From: an uncultured Piscinibacter sp.
GTDB lineage: Bacteria > Pseudomonadota > Gammaproteobacteria > Burkholderiales > Burkholderiaceae_C
Assembly (NCBI RefSeq): GCF_937952055.1
Contig: NZ_CALFYO010000009.1
Span: 12,602 to 76,601 of the forward strand
DNA length: 64,000 nucleotides
Direction: 5' to 3'
This document shows, one piece after another, positions 14,801 through 23,601 of this stretch (within the stretch, counting starts at the first letter, position 1; each line of letters begins with the position of its first letter). The translations under genes were made by a program, and so were the position numbers. The notes under the pieces were generated by a model. It searched no databases. It was given only the letters and a program-made list of their open reading frames with translations, and had not been told where the DNA came from.

Positions 14801-16984
14801 ATGTACGAAGCGCACTTCGGGATCAGCGGTCCGCCGTTCCAACTCAGCCCCGACCCGAGTTTCTACTTCGACAGCCAGGGCCACCACGAAGCCCTGACCA
14901 TCCTGCGTCGGGGCCTCGATCAGCCCTCGGGCTTCGTCGTCGTCAGCGGCGAGATCGGGGCCGGCAAGACCACGCTGGTGCGCACGCTGCTCGCCGAGCT
15001 GGACTCGGTGGGCCTTGCCGTGGGGCAGGTGTTGACCACGCAGCTCGACGACACCGAGCTGCTGCGCGCGATCTCGCTGGCCTTCGGCATCACGGCCGAT
15101 GCGACGACGCCGGACGGCCTGTACGAGGCGCTGCAGGCCTTCCTCATCGCGCTGGCCAGGGAAGGCCGGCGTGCGGTGCTGATCATCGACGAGGCGCAGA
15201 ACCTGCATACCAGCGCCCTCCAGTGGCTGGTGCAGCTGGAGAAGGGGCACTCGCCGACCCGCGTGCCGCTGAAGATCTGCCTCGTCGGGCAGCCCGAGCT
15301 GCGCGAGCGGGTCGCGTCGGGCGAACTGATCGCGCTGCGCGAGCGCATCAGCGCGCAGTGCCACCTCGGGCCGCTGGGCGCCGGCGAGACCGGCGCCTAC
15401 ATCCGCCACCGGCTGGCCAAGGTCGGCTGGACGGGCACCCCGAGCTTCGAAGCCGGCGCGTTCGAGGAAATCCACCGGTGGACCGGCGGCATTCCGCGAC
15501 GCATCAACCTGCTGTGCAACCGGCTGATGCTGTCACGCTTCCTCGCTGCGCAGACGTCGATCGATGCGGCAGCGGTGTCCGAGACCGCGCGCGACCTGCG
15601 CGCCGAGATCGGCGACACCTCGCCGCCACCGCCGCCGGTGGCGGCGCTGCCCGTCCTGCAGGATGCCGTGGAGGCCGTTCCCGAGGCAACGAGCGCGCCT
15701 GCGGAGCCGGCACCGGCGCTGCCGCCCGACCCTCCCGTGGCATCGGCCGCGGAGGTCGATGTCGATGTCGAACTGCTGGGCGCCGCCGAGGCGCCGCCGC
15801 CGACGCTGCCCACGCTTCGCGGCGGGAACGAGTCGCGCCCGCTGCTGTGCGTGGTGGGCGGGCAGGGCGAGCATGTCAAGGCCGCGGCACTGATGCACGC
15901 GATGGCAGGCCGGCCCGAGCTGCCGGTCACGCTGCTGGTGCGCTGCTACGCCAACAGTGCCTTCGAGCGCCACCGCGACATGTTTTCCGGTCTCGACGTT
16001 GCCGGCCGCCTGGTCAGCCTGGGCATCGCCGGCGGCACCTATGCCGGCCGTGCCGCCGAACTGATGAAGCGATTCGAGTTCGTCGTCGATCATTGCCAGC
16101 CGGCCGCCGTGATCGTCTTCGACGGCAGCGACGCCGCGCTGTCCTGCGGCCTGGTCGCCAGTCGCAAGGGCCTGCCGGTGCTGCACGTCGGCGCGGGGCT
16201 GCGCAGTGGCACCTCCTCGGACGCCGCCGACATCACGCGGCGGCTGGCCGACCAGCTCTCCGACGTGCTCTACACCACCGAGGCGCAGGCCGACCAGCAA
16301 CTGGCGCAAGAAGGCGTGACCTCCGACCGCATCCGTTTCGTCGGCAACACGCTGGCCGACGCGCTGCAGATCGCGCTGCGCTCCCGGCTTGCCGAGCCGA
16401 ACCCGCGCGAGCGCCTCGGCCTGCCCGCGAACCTGCTGTCCGACCGCAACGGCTACGGCGTGGTCGTGCTCGACGGCATGCCCAATGTCGGCGACCGGCA
16501 GGTGCTGTCGGAACTGATCTCCATCCTGCGCGCGGTGGCGCACGACGTGCCGCTGGTCTGGCCGATGCACACGCGCACCCGCGAGCAGCTCGCGCGCTTC
16601 AAGCTCGATGCCATCGTCGCCAGCGAGCGCATCGCCACCTTGCCCTCGCAGGGCTACCCCTCGCTGGTGCAGCTGATGTCCAACGCGACCTGCGTGCTCA
16701 CCGATTCGTGGAACGTGCAGGAAGAGGCGACGATGCTCTCGATTCCCTGCCTGACCATCGGCATGGGTCAGGAGCGCGCCCTGACCGCCACGGTGGGCTC
16801 CAACCTGGTGGTCGGGCGAAACAAGGCACTGGCGACGCGCGCGGTGTGGGACTGCATCTTCAACGGTGGCAGGCGAGGTCGCGTGCCCGAGCTCTGGGAC
16901 GGCCATGCGGCGGACCGCATCGCCGATCACATGGTCGGCTTCCTCGCGGCGCGCCGCAAGTCGCGCGCCGGCGTCACGGCCTGA
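14801..16984 (+). CDS. Fusion: ExeA-like AAA ATPase + UDP-GlcNAc 2-epimerase-like domain
   Basis: One uninterrupted 727-residue frame with two unrelated modules. Residues 1-265 are an ExeA/GspA-type AAA ATPase: MYEAHFGISGPPF start, Walker A GEIGAGKTT (50-58), Walker B AVLIIDEAQN (125-134) and GGIPRRINLLCNR (229-241). Residues about 274-345 are a Pro/Ala-rich linker. Residues about 347-720 have the fold signature of non-hydrolysing UDP-GlcNAc 2-epimerase (LLCVVGGQGEHVK, HVGAGLRSG, RFVGNTLADAL, VWPMH, LTDSWNVQEEA). Several catalytic positions of WecB look replaced: the Glu of HVEAGLR is Gly464, and the GHRRES histidine is lost. Both module types occur as separate genes in exosortase-A exopolysaccharide loci. 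A regulatory, sugar-nucleotide-sensing or assembly role is inference. No transmembrane segment is evident. Confidence 0.88.
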   Translation: MYEAHFGISGPPFQLSPDPSFYFDSQGHHEALTILRRGLDQPSGFVVVSGEIGAGKTTLVRTLLAELDSVGLAVGQVLTTQLDDTELLRAISLAFGITADATTPDGLYEALQAFLIALAREGRRAVLIIDEAQNLHTSALQWLVQLEKGHSPTRVPLKICLVGQPELRERVASGELIALRERISAQCHLGPLGAGETGAYIRHRLAKVGWTGTPSFEAGAFEEIHRWTGGIPRRINLLCNRLMLSRFLAAQTSIDAAAVSETARDLRAEIGDTSPPPPPVAALPVLQDAVEAVPEATSAPAEPAPALPPDPPVASAAEVDVDVELLGAAEAPPPTLPTLRGGNESRPLLCVVGGQGEHVKAAALMHAMAGRPELPVTLLVRCYANSAFERHRDMFSGLDVAGRLVSLGIAGGTYAGRAAELMKRFEFVVDHCQPAAVIVFDGSDAALSCGLVASRKGLPVLHVGAGLRSGTSSDAADITRRLADQLSDVLYTTEAQADQQLAQEGVTSDRIRFVGNTLADALQIALRSRLAEPNPRERLGLPANLLSDRNGYGVVVLDGMPNVGDRQVLSELISILRAVAHDVPLVWPMHTRTREQLARFKLDAIVASERIATLPSQGYPSLVQLMSNATCVLTDSWNVQEEATMLSIPCLTIGMGQERALTATVGSNLVVGRNKALATRAVWDCIFNGGRRGRVPELWDGHAADRIADHMVGFLAARRKSRAGVTA

Positions 16985-17861
16985 GCGTCGCCGCCGCCCG
17001 CGGTGCGAGCACACCGGTGGCCAGCGCCGTGCCGAGCAGGATCACGCCGCACCCGACCGCCATCGCCGCCGTCAACGGCTCGGCGAGGAACAGCCAGCCC
17101 CACAGCACGGCGAACGCCGGAATCAGGAAGGTGACGGCAATGGCGTTCGCCGGGCCCACATGGGCGATGAGCCGGAAGTACATCAGGTAGGCCAGGCCGG
17201 TGCACAGCAATGCCAGCAGCGCCACCATCGTCCAGGCGCGCGCCGAGGGCATTTCGGCCGGCCACCACCACAGTGCCGGGAGTGCCAGCAGCAGTGCGGC
17301 CGAGAGCTGGCTGCCGGCGGCCACCGCCATCGGCGCGACGCCCTGCAGTCGCTTCTTCGTGTAGTTCGCCGACAGGCCATAGAGCAGCGCGGCTGCCAGG
17401 CAGGCGACGATCGCCCAGCCCGAGCCGCCCGGCCTGAACGAGGCCTTTTCCCACGCCAGCCCGATCACGCCGGCGAAGCCGATCGCCAGGCCCAGCACGC
17501 GTGCCGGCGTCGGCCGGTCGCGCAGCCACAGCCAGCCGATCATCGCGCCGAACAGCGGTGAGGAGGCATTGAAGATCGACGACAGGCCGGCGCTGATCGA
17601 CAGCGCAGCGTAGCTGAAGCACAGGAAGGGCAGCGCCGAGTTGGTGACGCCGACGACGAAGATGCTGCGCCAGTGGCGGCGCAGCTCGCCGACCTGGCCG
17701 TGCCAGTGCAGCAGCGGCAGCAGCACCAGCGCCGCGCCGGCGACGCGCACGGCGGACAGTGCCACCGGACCGAACTCGCCCGCGCCCAGGCGCATGAAGA
17801 GGAACGAGGCGCCCCAGATCGCCGCGAGCGCGACCAGTTCGCCGAGGTCGGTGCCCTTCAT
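16974..17861 (-). CDS. EamA/DMT-family transporter
   Basis: A 295-residue inner-membrane protein with ten hydrophobic segments and two EamA repeats, of the drug/metabolite exporter superfamily. The first repeat begins ELVALAAIWGASFLFMRLG, the second near SGWAIVACLAAALLYGLSA. Start ATG 17861 (MKGTDLGEL) overlaps the ogt stop by ATGA, so it is the last gene of an alkylation-repair operon. Its stop overlaps the 3' end of the convergent ATPase-epimerase gene by 11 nt. Substrate unknown; its coupling to DNA repair genes may be fortuitous. Confidence 0.9.
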   Translation of the reverse strand: MKGTDLGELVALAAIWGASFLFMRLGAGEFGPVALSAVRVAGAALVLLPLLHWHGQVGELRRHWRSIFVVGVTNSALPFLCFSYAALSISAGLSSIFNASSPLFGAMIGWLWLRDRPTPARVLGLAIGFAGVIGLAWEKASFRPGGSGWAIVACLAAALLYGLSANYTKKRLQGVAPMAVAAGSQLSAALLLALPALWWWPAEMPSARAWTMVALLALLCTGLAYLMYFRLIAHVGPANAIAVTFLIPAFAVLWGWLFLAEPLTAAMAVGCGVILLGTALATGVLAPRAAATLRP

Positions 17862-18367
17862 GCGCGCGACTCCAGCGCGAGCAACGAGCGCTTGCGCGGC
17901 AGGCCGCCAGCGTAGCCGGTCAGCGAGCCGTCGCCGCCGATCACCCGGTGGCAGGGCACGACCAGCGAGGCCGGGTTGCGCCCGATGGCGGCGCCCACGG
18001 CGCGCACGGCCCGCGGGGCGCCGATCGTGCGCGCCAGTTCGGCGTAACTGCAGGTACGGCCGGCGGGGATGCGCCTCAGCGCCTGCCACACGGAGCACTG
18101 GAAGGGCGTGCCCTGCAGGTCCAGCGGCAGGTCGAAGGACGAGGCCTCGCCCGCGAAGTAGCGCCTCAGCTGCTGCGCCGCTTCGTGCAGCAGCGTGTCG
18201 TCGGGGCGCAGCGGCGCGTGCAACTCGCCCGGATGGTGCTTCTGGCCCTCGAACCACAGACCGGCCAGACCCTTCGCCGTGCGCGCCAGGCGCATGGCGC
18301 CGAGCGGGGTGTCGACGAGGGCCTGCGCCGTGCAGACGGCGTTCAAGGTGGCGTTCAGCGTGCTCAT
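17858..18367 (-). CDS. ogt: Methylated-DNA-[protein]-cysteine S-methyltransferase
   Basis: A 169-residue suicide repair enzyme that transfers methyl groups from O6-methylguanine to its own cysteine. The acceptor is Cys139 in the invariant PCHRV motif; the DNA-binding helix precedes it (SYAELARTIGAPRAVRAVG) and GYAGGLPRK follows. Its length fits Ogt-type proteins. Start ATG 18367 (MSTLNATLN) overlaps the stop of the upstream Ada/AlkA gene, and its stop overlaps the EamA start, so all three are translationally coupled. Confidence 0.95.
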   Translation of the reverse strand: MSTLNATLNAVCTAQALVDTPLGAMRLARTAKGLAGLWFEGQKHHPGELHAPLRPDDTLLHEAAQQLRRYFAGEASSFDLPLDLQGTPFQCSVWQALRRIPAGRTCSYAELARTIGAPRAVRAVGAAIGRNPASLVVPCHRVIGGDGSLTGYAGGLPRKRSLLALESRA

Positions 18368-19842
18368 CGGGGGATCTCCAGGCTGTTCCACAGTCGCAGC
18401 ACCGCGTAGGCCCGCCAGGGCCGCCAGGCCTGCGCCTGCGCGTGCGCGTCGCGCTGGCTGGCGGTCCCGAAGCGCGCGTGCATCGCCTTCAGCACCGCCA
18501 CGTCGTTCGGTGGGAAGGCGTCGGGCCAGCCGAACGCGCGCATCGCGATGTAGTGCGCCGTCCACGGACCGATGCCGGGCAGCTCGCACAGTGCGGCGAT
18601 GAAGTCGTCCGGGTCGGTGGCCGGCGACATCAGCGTCTCCAGGCCCGGCCAGGCATCGGCCAGCGCGATCAGCGCGCCGGCCCGCTGGCGGACGATGCCG
18701 AGCGCCGCGATTTCGGCCAGAGGGGCGGCCGCCAGCACCTCGGGTTGAGGAAACTGCCGCGCCAGCGACGGCCAGGGCGTGGCCAGCGGCGTGCCGAAGC
18801 GCTCGACGACACGCCGTGCCAGCGTGCGAGCTGCTGCCACGCTGACTTGCTGTCCGAGCACGGCGCGCACGGCGAGCTCGAGCGCATCCAGGCTGCCGGG
18901 CAGGCGGATGCCCGCAGCGCCCGGCAAGGAGATCAACGCGGCGTCGATGCTCGCCGGCGAGGCGTCGAGGTCGAGCCAATGCCGCGCGGCGGCGACCATG
19001 CGCGCGCTGCTTGCGGCCAGCGCAGGCGCGAAGCGCAGCTGCACGCGGTCGCGCTCGAGCTCGAAGCGGGCCTCCACCCAGCCGGGCGCCTCGGCGAGGC
19101 AGCCGGCGCGCAGCGTGCGCCGGATCGACACGCCGTCGACCTCCTCGATGCCGGGAATCGCCCGCTGCGCCACGAAGCGCAGCAGCGCGGCGTGGTCGAA
19201 CGGCGCGCGGTAGGCGAGCGTGAGCGTCACGGCGTCGGGCGCCTCGCCGCTGCGCGGCGCCTCGTCGGCCGCGCCACGCAGCCGGCTCGGGCTCATGCGG
19301 TACTGCTCGGCGAACGCCGCGTTGAACCGGCGCAAGCTGCGAAAACCGCTGGCCAGTGCGACCTGCGCGACCGGCATCGTGGTGTCGGTGAGCAACTGCT
19401 TGGCGAGCAGCAGGCGGCGCGTCTGCAGGTACTGCATCGGCGTCACCCCCTGCTCGGCGGCGAAGATGCGCCGCAGGTGCCGGTCGCTGACGCCGAGCCG
19501 GCCCGCCAGCGCGGCGAGCGACGCCGCCTCGCCGCTGGCGGCCTGCATGTTCAGCTCCAGCGCGGCCTGGCGCGCGAGCGTGCGCGACGCATCCATCACG
19601 CTCCACGGCATGCCGGCGCCCGGCGCGATCTCGGGCCGGCACTTCAGGCAGGGGCGGAAGGACGCCGCTTCCGCCTGTGCCGGCGTCTCGAAGAAGCGGC
19701 AGTTGCGCCGCTGCGGCGTGCGCACGCGGCAGATCGGGCGGCAGTAGACGCCGGTGGAGGTCACGCCGACGAACAGGCGCCCGTCGAAGCGCGCATCGCG
19801 CGCCGCAAGGGCCTGGTAAGCGGCATCGGGGTCGAGCGTCAT
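18364..19842 (-). CDS. alkA: Ada-AlkA fusion: Ada regulatory domain + DNA-3-methyladenine glycosylase II
   Basis: A 492-residue adaptive-response protein. Residues 1-80 are the Ada zinc domain with Cys34, Cys38, Cys65 and Cys68 (YCRPICRVRTPQRRNC, FRPCLKC), which accepts methyl from phosphotriesters. Residues about 100-190 are an AraC helix-turn-helix. Residues about 205-290 are the AlkA N-terminal domain and 300-492 the HhH-GPD glycosylase, with LPGIGPWTAHY and the catalytic Asp in PNDVAV. It excises alkylated bases and probably activates its own operon once methylated. ATG 19842 (MTLDPDAAYQ) was chosen over ATG 19851; neither has a strong ribosome site. This fused form is common in proteobacteria. 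Confidence 0.93.
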   Translation of the reverse strand: MTLDPDAAYQALAARDARFDGRLFVGVTSTGVYCRPICRVRTPQRRNCRFFETPAQAEAASFRPCLKCRPEIAPGAGMPWSVMDASRTLARQAALELNMQAASGEAASLAALAGRLGVSDRHLRRIFAAEQGVTPMQYLQTRRLLLAKQLLTDTTMPVAQVALASGFRSLRRFNAAFAEQYRMSPSRLRGAADEAPRSGEAPDAVTLTLAYRAPFDHAALLRFVAQRAIPGIEEVDGVSIRRTLRAGCLAEAPGWVEARFELERDRVQLRFAPALAASSARMVAAARHWLDLDASPASIDAALISLPGAAGIRLPGSLDALELAVRAVLGQQVSVAAARTLARRVVERFGTPLATPWPSLARQFPQPEVLAAAPLAEIAALGIVRQRAGALIALADAWPGLETLMSPATDPDDFIAALCELPGIGPWTAHYIAMRAFGWPDAFPPNDVAVLKAMHARFGTASQRDAHAQAQAWRPWRAYAVLRLWNSLEIPR

Positions 19843-19917
19843 GACGGCCATTATGGTCAGCGGCCGGCGTCGCGCTCGCCGTTTTCGGACATGCCGTTCG
19901 CCCGGCTCTGCCGCGCT

Positions 19918-19931
19918 GTCACCGAGGTGAC
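19918..19931. promoter_or_regulatory. Inverted repeat in the alkA-livH divergent region
   Basis: The 229 nt between the divergent alkA and livH genes hold GTCACC-GA-GGTGAC, a perfect 6-bp dyad. It lies 76 nt upstream of the alkA start and about 140 nt upstream of livH. It could be an operator for either unit. I see no convincing sigma70 pair around it. Confidence 0.3.
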
Positions 19932-20071
19932 GGATGCCGGGTTTCCACGCTGACCTGCGGATTTGCCCTTCGCATACAACCCAACTGCTCGTCGGGAAAG
20001 CACCGGCACCGGGAACGATCGTGCTGTCCCCTTCGCGACAAGCGTCCGGACACCCCTTGCGGAGACAGGGC

Positions 20072-20947
20072 TTGCAGCTACTGCAGATCATCATCAGCGG
20101 CATCGCGCAGGGCTGCATCTACGGCCTGATCGCGCTGGGCTTCGTGCTGATCTACAAGGCGACCGAGACGGTGAATTTCGCGCAGGGCGAGCTGATGATG
20201 CTCGGTGCGTTCTGCGGCCTCGGCCTGATGACGATGCTCGACTTCCCGTTCTGGCTGGCCGTGCTCAGCGCCATTGCCGCGATGGCGCTGTTCGGCATCG
20301 CGCTCGAGCGCGTCGTCGTGCGGCCCATCCTCGGCCAGCCGGCGTTCTCGATCGTCATGCTGACCATCGGCATCGGCTACGTGGCGCGCGGGCTGATCAC
20401 GATGATCCCGACCATCGGCACCGAGACGCACACGCTGCCCGTGCCCTACAAGGACCAGGCCTGGAAGCTCGGCGAACTGGTGCTCAACGTCGAGCAGCTC
20501 GTCGTCATCGCCGCCACCGCCATGCTCAGCGCGCTGCTGTACCTGATGTTCCGCTACAGCAAGCTCGGCATCGCGATGCAGGCCGCGTCGCAGAACCAGC
20601 TCGCGGCGTACTACATGGGCATCCCGGTGAAGCGCCTCAACGGGCTCGTGTGGGGCCTCGCCGCCGCGGTGGCGGCAGTCGCCGGCCTGCTGCTCGCGCC
20701 GATCACCTTCGTGCACGCGAACATGGGCTTCATCGGGTTGAAGGCCTTTCCGGCCGCGGTGGTCGGCGGCTTCGGCAGCCTGCCCGGTGCGATCGTCGGC
20801 GGGCTCGTGATCGGCCTGGTCGAGGCGCTGTCGGGCTTCTACCTGCCCGAAGGATTCAAGGACATCGCCGCCTACGTGGTCGTGCTGGTGATGCTGGTCG
20901 TGCGGCCCAACGGGTTGTTCGGCGAGAAGCTGCGCAAGAAGGTGTAG
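20072..20947 (+). CDS. livH: Branched-chain amino-acid-type ABC transporter permease LivH
   Basis: A 291-residue inner-membrane permease of the LivH type with about eight hydrophobic segments. Signature stretches include GLIALGFVLIYKATE, NFAQGELMMLG and AFPAAVVGGFGSLPGA. I chose the TTG at 20072 (LQLLQIIISG, read as Met) because GGAGA lies 7 nt upstream (20061-20065), and the extension to the first in-frame ATG (19934) is polar and unlike a LivH N-terminus. It opens a six-gene operon with livM, livG, livF, an acyl-CoA synthetase and a binding protein. The substrate may not be an amino acid: Liv-type systems also import aromatic and dicarboxylic acids. Confidence 0.92.
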   Translation: MQLLQIIISGIAQGCIYGLIALGFVLIYKATETVNFAQGELMMLGAFCGLGLMTMLDFPFWLAVLSAIAAMALFGIALERVVVRPILGQPAFSIVMLTIGIGYVARGLITMIPTIGTETHTLPVPYKDQAWKLGELVLNVEQLVVIAATAMLSALLYLMFRYSKLGIAMQAASQNQLAAYYMGIPVKRLNGLVWGLAAAVAAVAGLLLAPITFVHANMGFIGLKAFPAAVVGGFGSLPGAIVGGLVIGLVEALSGFYLPEGFKDIAAYVVVLVMLVVRPNGLFGEKLRKKV

Positions 20948-20953
20948 GACGGC

Positions 20954-22030
20954 ATGCGCTTCATCTTCAAGACGAGTTACGAGCAGGACATCCGCCTCGC
21001 CAAACACGGCGGGCAGGTGTTCTGGTACGGAGCGTTGCTGCTCGTCTTGCTGGTCGCGCCTTGGCTGTTCCCGGAGTACTGGCTGGCGCAACTCACCTTC
21101 GTGCTCATCTACGCCGTCGTCGGCCTCGGGCTGATGCTGCTGTCGGGCTTCACCGGCCAGTTCTCGCTCGGCCACGCGGCGTTCCTCGGCGTCGGCGCCT
21201 ACACGCAGGCGGCTCTGACCGGCGCCGGCATGCCGTTCCCGCTGGCCATGCTCGCGGCGGCGGCTGTGTCGGCGCTGGTCGGCGTGATCGTCGGCCTGCC
21301 GGCGCTGCGCCTGAAGGGCATCTATCTCGGCATCGCCACGCTCGCCTTCGGCTTCATCGTCGAAGAGGTGTTCGCGCGCTGGGAGAGCGTGACCGGCGGC
21401 AACGCGGGAAAGCACGTCAAGTCTCCCGAGCTGTTCGGCTGGACGCTCGACTCCGGCGAGTCCTTCTACTACCTGTGCCTGCTGGTCGCCGTGATCGCCA
21501 CGCTGGCCATCCTCAACCTGCTGCGCTCGCCCACCGGCCGCGCCTTCGTCGCCATCCGCGATTCCGAGATCTCGGCGCAGAGCATGGGCATCCACCTGGC
21601 GCGCTTCAAGACGATGTCGTTCGCCATCTCCGCAGCCCTGGCGGGCGTGGGCGGCGCGCTGTATGCGCACAAGCTGAAGTTCATCTCGCCCGACCAGTTC
21701 GGCGTGCTGCAGTCGATCGACCTGATCCTGATGATCGTCATCGGCGGGCTCGGCTCGGTACACGGCGCGTTCCTCGGCGCGATCTTCCTCATCACCATGC
21801 CGCAGGCCATCGCGCTGGCGAAGGACCACCTGCCCGACGCGATCGCGCTCGCGCCGGGCCTGCAGGGTGTGGTCTACGGCGCGGTGCTGATCGCCTTCGT
21901 GCTGTTCGAGCCGCTCGGCCTGTACGGCCGCTGGCTCAAGTTCCGCACCTGGTTCCAGATCTTCCCCTTCTACCGGCGCGGTATGTTCAGGCGGCAGAAG
22001 AGCTTCCAGAAGTCGGAGCGGCTGAAATGA
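20954..22030 (+). CDS. livM: Branched-chain amino-acid-type ABC transporter permease LivM
   Basis: A 358-residue permease with a longer N-terminus than LivH and about ten hydrophobic segments. Family motifs include LSGFTGQFSLGHAAFLGVGAY near 78-98 and GGLGSVHGAFLGA near the C-terminus. It pairs with LivH to form the membrane channel. It starts 6 nt after livH and its TGA overlaps the livG ATG. The C-terminal tail is basic (RRQKSFQKSERLK), as is common in this family. Confidence 0.95.
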   Translation: MRFIFKTSYEQDIRLAKHGGQVFWYGALLLVLLVAPWLFPEYWLAQLTFVLIYAVVGLGLMLLSGFTGQFSLGHAAFLGVGAYTQAALTGAGMPFPLAMLAAAAVSALVGVIVGLPALRLKGIYLGIATLAFGFIVEEVFARWESVTGGNAGKHVKSPELFGWTLDSGESFYYLCLLVAVIATLAILNLLRSPTGRAFVAIRDSEISAQSMGIHLARFKTMSFAISAALAGVGGALYAHKLKFISPDQFGVLQSIDLILMIVIGGLGSVHGAFLGAIFLITMPQAIALAKDHLPDAIALAPGLQGVVYGAVLIAFVLFEPLGLYGRWLKFRTWFQIFPFYRRGMFRRQKSFQKSERLK

Positions 22031-22830
22031 GCGGCAACGTCCTGCTCTGCGCCAGGGACCTGAGCGTGCGCTTCGGCGGCGTGCTTGCCGTCAACAAGGT
22101 CGGCTTCGACGTCAAGCGTGGCGAGGTGTTCACGCTGATCGGCCCGAACGGCGCCGGCAAGACGACGGTCTTCAATCTGATCAGCCGCATCTACACGCCG
22201 ACCTCCGGCAGCATCGAGTACGAGGGCGAATCGCTGCTCGCGCACGCGCCGCACGAGATCGCGCAGCTCGGCATCGCGCGCACCTTCCAGAACATCGAGC
22301 TGTTCGAGCACGCCACCGTGCTGCAGAACCTGCTGATCGGCCGGCACACGCACCGCGAGACGGGTTTCTGGAGCCAGCTCTTCTTCACGCCCGCGACGCG
22401 TGCCGCCGAGGTACGTGCTCGGCACAAGGCGGAAGAGGTGATCGAACTGCTCGAACTGCAGCACCACCGCGAATCGCTCGTGGCCGGGCTGCCCTACGGC
22501 GTGCGCAAGGTGGTGGAGCTGGCGCGCGCGCTGTGCACCGAGCCGAAGCTGCTGCTGCTGGACGAGCCTTCGTCGGGCCTGAACGTCGAGGAGACCGACG
22601 ACATGGCGTTCTGGATCGGCGACATCCGCGACGAGCTCGGCGTCACCGTGCTGATGGTCGAGCACGACATGTCGCTCGTCTCCAAGGTGTCCGACCGCGT
22701 GCTCGCGATGAACCAGGGCGAGGTGCTCGCGCTGGGGTCGCCTGCCGAGGTGCAGGGCCACCCGGGGGTCGTCGAGGCCTACCTCGGCGCTGCCGGCGAC
22801 GTCGAGAGCCTGCGCAGGAGGGCGGCATGA
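22027..22830 (+). CDS. livG: ABC transporter ATP-binding protein LivG
   Basis: A 267-residue ATPase. Walker A is GPNGAGKTT near residues 39-47; the signature region is the LivG variant LPYGVRKVVELARAL rather than LSGGQ, and Walker B is LLLLDEPSSGLN, with a switch His in MVEHDM. This divergent signature is normal for LivG-type subunits. ATGA overlaps link it to livM upstream and livF downstream. It energises uptake through LivH/LivM together with LivF. Confidence 0.95.
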   Translation: MSGNVLLCARDLSVRFGGVLAVNKVGFDVKRGEVFTLIGPNGAGKTTVFNLISRIYTPTSGSIEYEGESLLAHAPHEIAQLGIARTFQNIELFEHATVLQNLLIGRHTHRETGFWSQLFFTPATRAAEVRARHKAEEVIELLELQHHRESLVAGLPYGVRKVVELARALCTEPKLLLLDEPSSGLNVEETDDMAFWIGDIRDELGVTVLMVEHDMSLVSKVSDRVLAMNQGEVLALGSPAEVQGHPGVVEAYLGAAGDVESLRRRAA

Positions 22831-23597
22831 GCGACGTCCTGCGGCTGGCCAACGTCGAGAGCAGCTACGGGCCGATCCGCGCCATCCGCGGCGTCAGCCT
22901 GAAGGTCGAGAAGGGGCAGATCGCCACCGTGCTCGGCTCCAACGGCGCCGGCAAGACGACCATCCTCAAGACCATCTCCGGCATCCTCGATCCGACCAAG
23001 GGGTCGATCGAGTTCAACGGCGAGGACATCACCGCGCGCGACCCGGCGCAGATCGTGCAGCGCGGCCTCAGCCACGTGCCCGAGGGGCGCGAGGTGTTTC
23101 CACTGCTGTCGGTGCACGACAACCTGATGATGGGCGCCTACACACGCCGCGACCGCGACGGCGTGGCGCGCGACCTCGAGACGGTGTACGGCTACTTCCC
23201 CATCCTGCGCGAGCGATCGAAGCAGGATGCCGGGCTGCTGTCCGGCGGCCAGCAGCAGATGCTGGCGATCTCTCGCGCGCTGATGGCCGCGCCCGAGCTG
23301 ATGCTGCTCGACGAACCCAGCCTGGGCCTGTCGCCACGGCTGACGCGCGAGATCTTCGAGATCGTCATCCGCATCAACCGCGAGCGCGGCACCACGCTGC
23401 TGCTCGTCGAGCAGAATGCCAACATGGCGCTCAACGTCGCCGACCAGGGCTACGTGCTGGAGAACGGCCGCATCGTCATGGAGGACAGCTGCGAGCGGCT
23501 GCGCGAGAAGGAGGACATCAAGGAGTTCTACCTCGGCATGAAGGAGTCCGGCGTGCGCGGAGAGCGGCGCTGGAAGAAGAAGAAGACGTGGAGGTGA
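22827..23597 (+). CDS. livF: ABC transporter ATP-binding protein LivF
   Basis: A 256-residue second ATPase of the transporter. Walker A is GSNGAGKTT near 36-44, signature LSGGQQQMLAISRAL, Walker B LMLLDEPSLGLS and LLLVEQNANMAL follow. Compared with textbook LivF (about 235 residues) it carries a basic C-terminal extension (GERRWKKKKTWR). It starts by ATGA overlap with livG and ends 4 nt before the GTG of the acyl-CoA synthetase, so the two are probably translated in sequence. Confidence 0.95.
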   Translation: MSDVLRLANVESSYGPIRAIRGVSLKVEKGQIATVLGSNGAGKTTILKTISGILDPTKGSIEFNGEDITARDPAQIVQRGLSHVPEGREVFPLLSVHDNLMMGAYTRRDRDGVARDLETVYGYFPILRERSKQDAGLLSGGQQQMLAISRALMAAPELMLLDEPSLGLSPRLTREIFEIVIRINRERGTTLLLVEQNANMALNVADQGYVLENGRIVMEDSCERLREKEDIKEFYLGMKESGVRGERRWKKKKTWR

Positions 23598-23601
23598 TGC
23601 C

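Noticed and set aside
11912..15475. Open frame of about 1,190 codons on the minus strand across the formate dehydrogenase alpha gene
   Set aside because: Antisense to a well-supported gene with all cluster cysteines; the composition is Arg/His/Gln-rich and without domains.
14801..15595. Type II secretion ATPase ExeA/GspA as a whole-gene call
   Set aside because: Only the N-terminal third fits. The peptidoglycan-binding C-terminus of ExeA is replaced by an epimerase-like domain, and no gspB-like gene follows.
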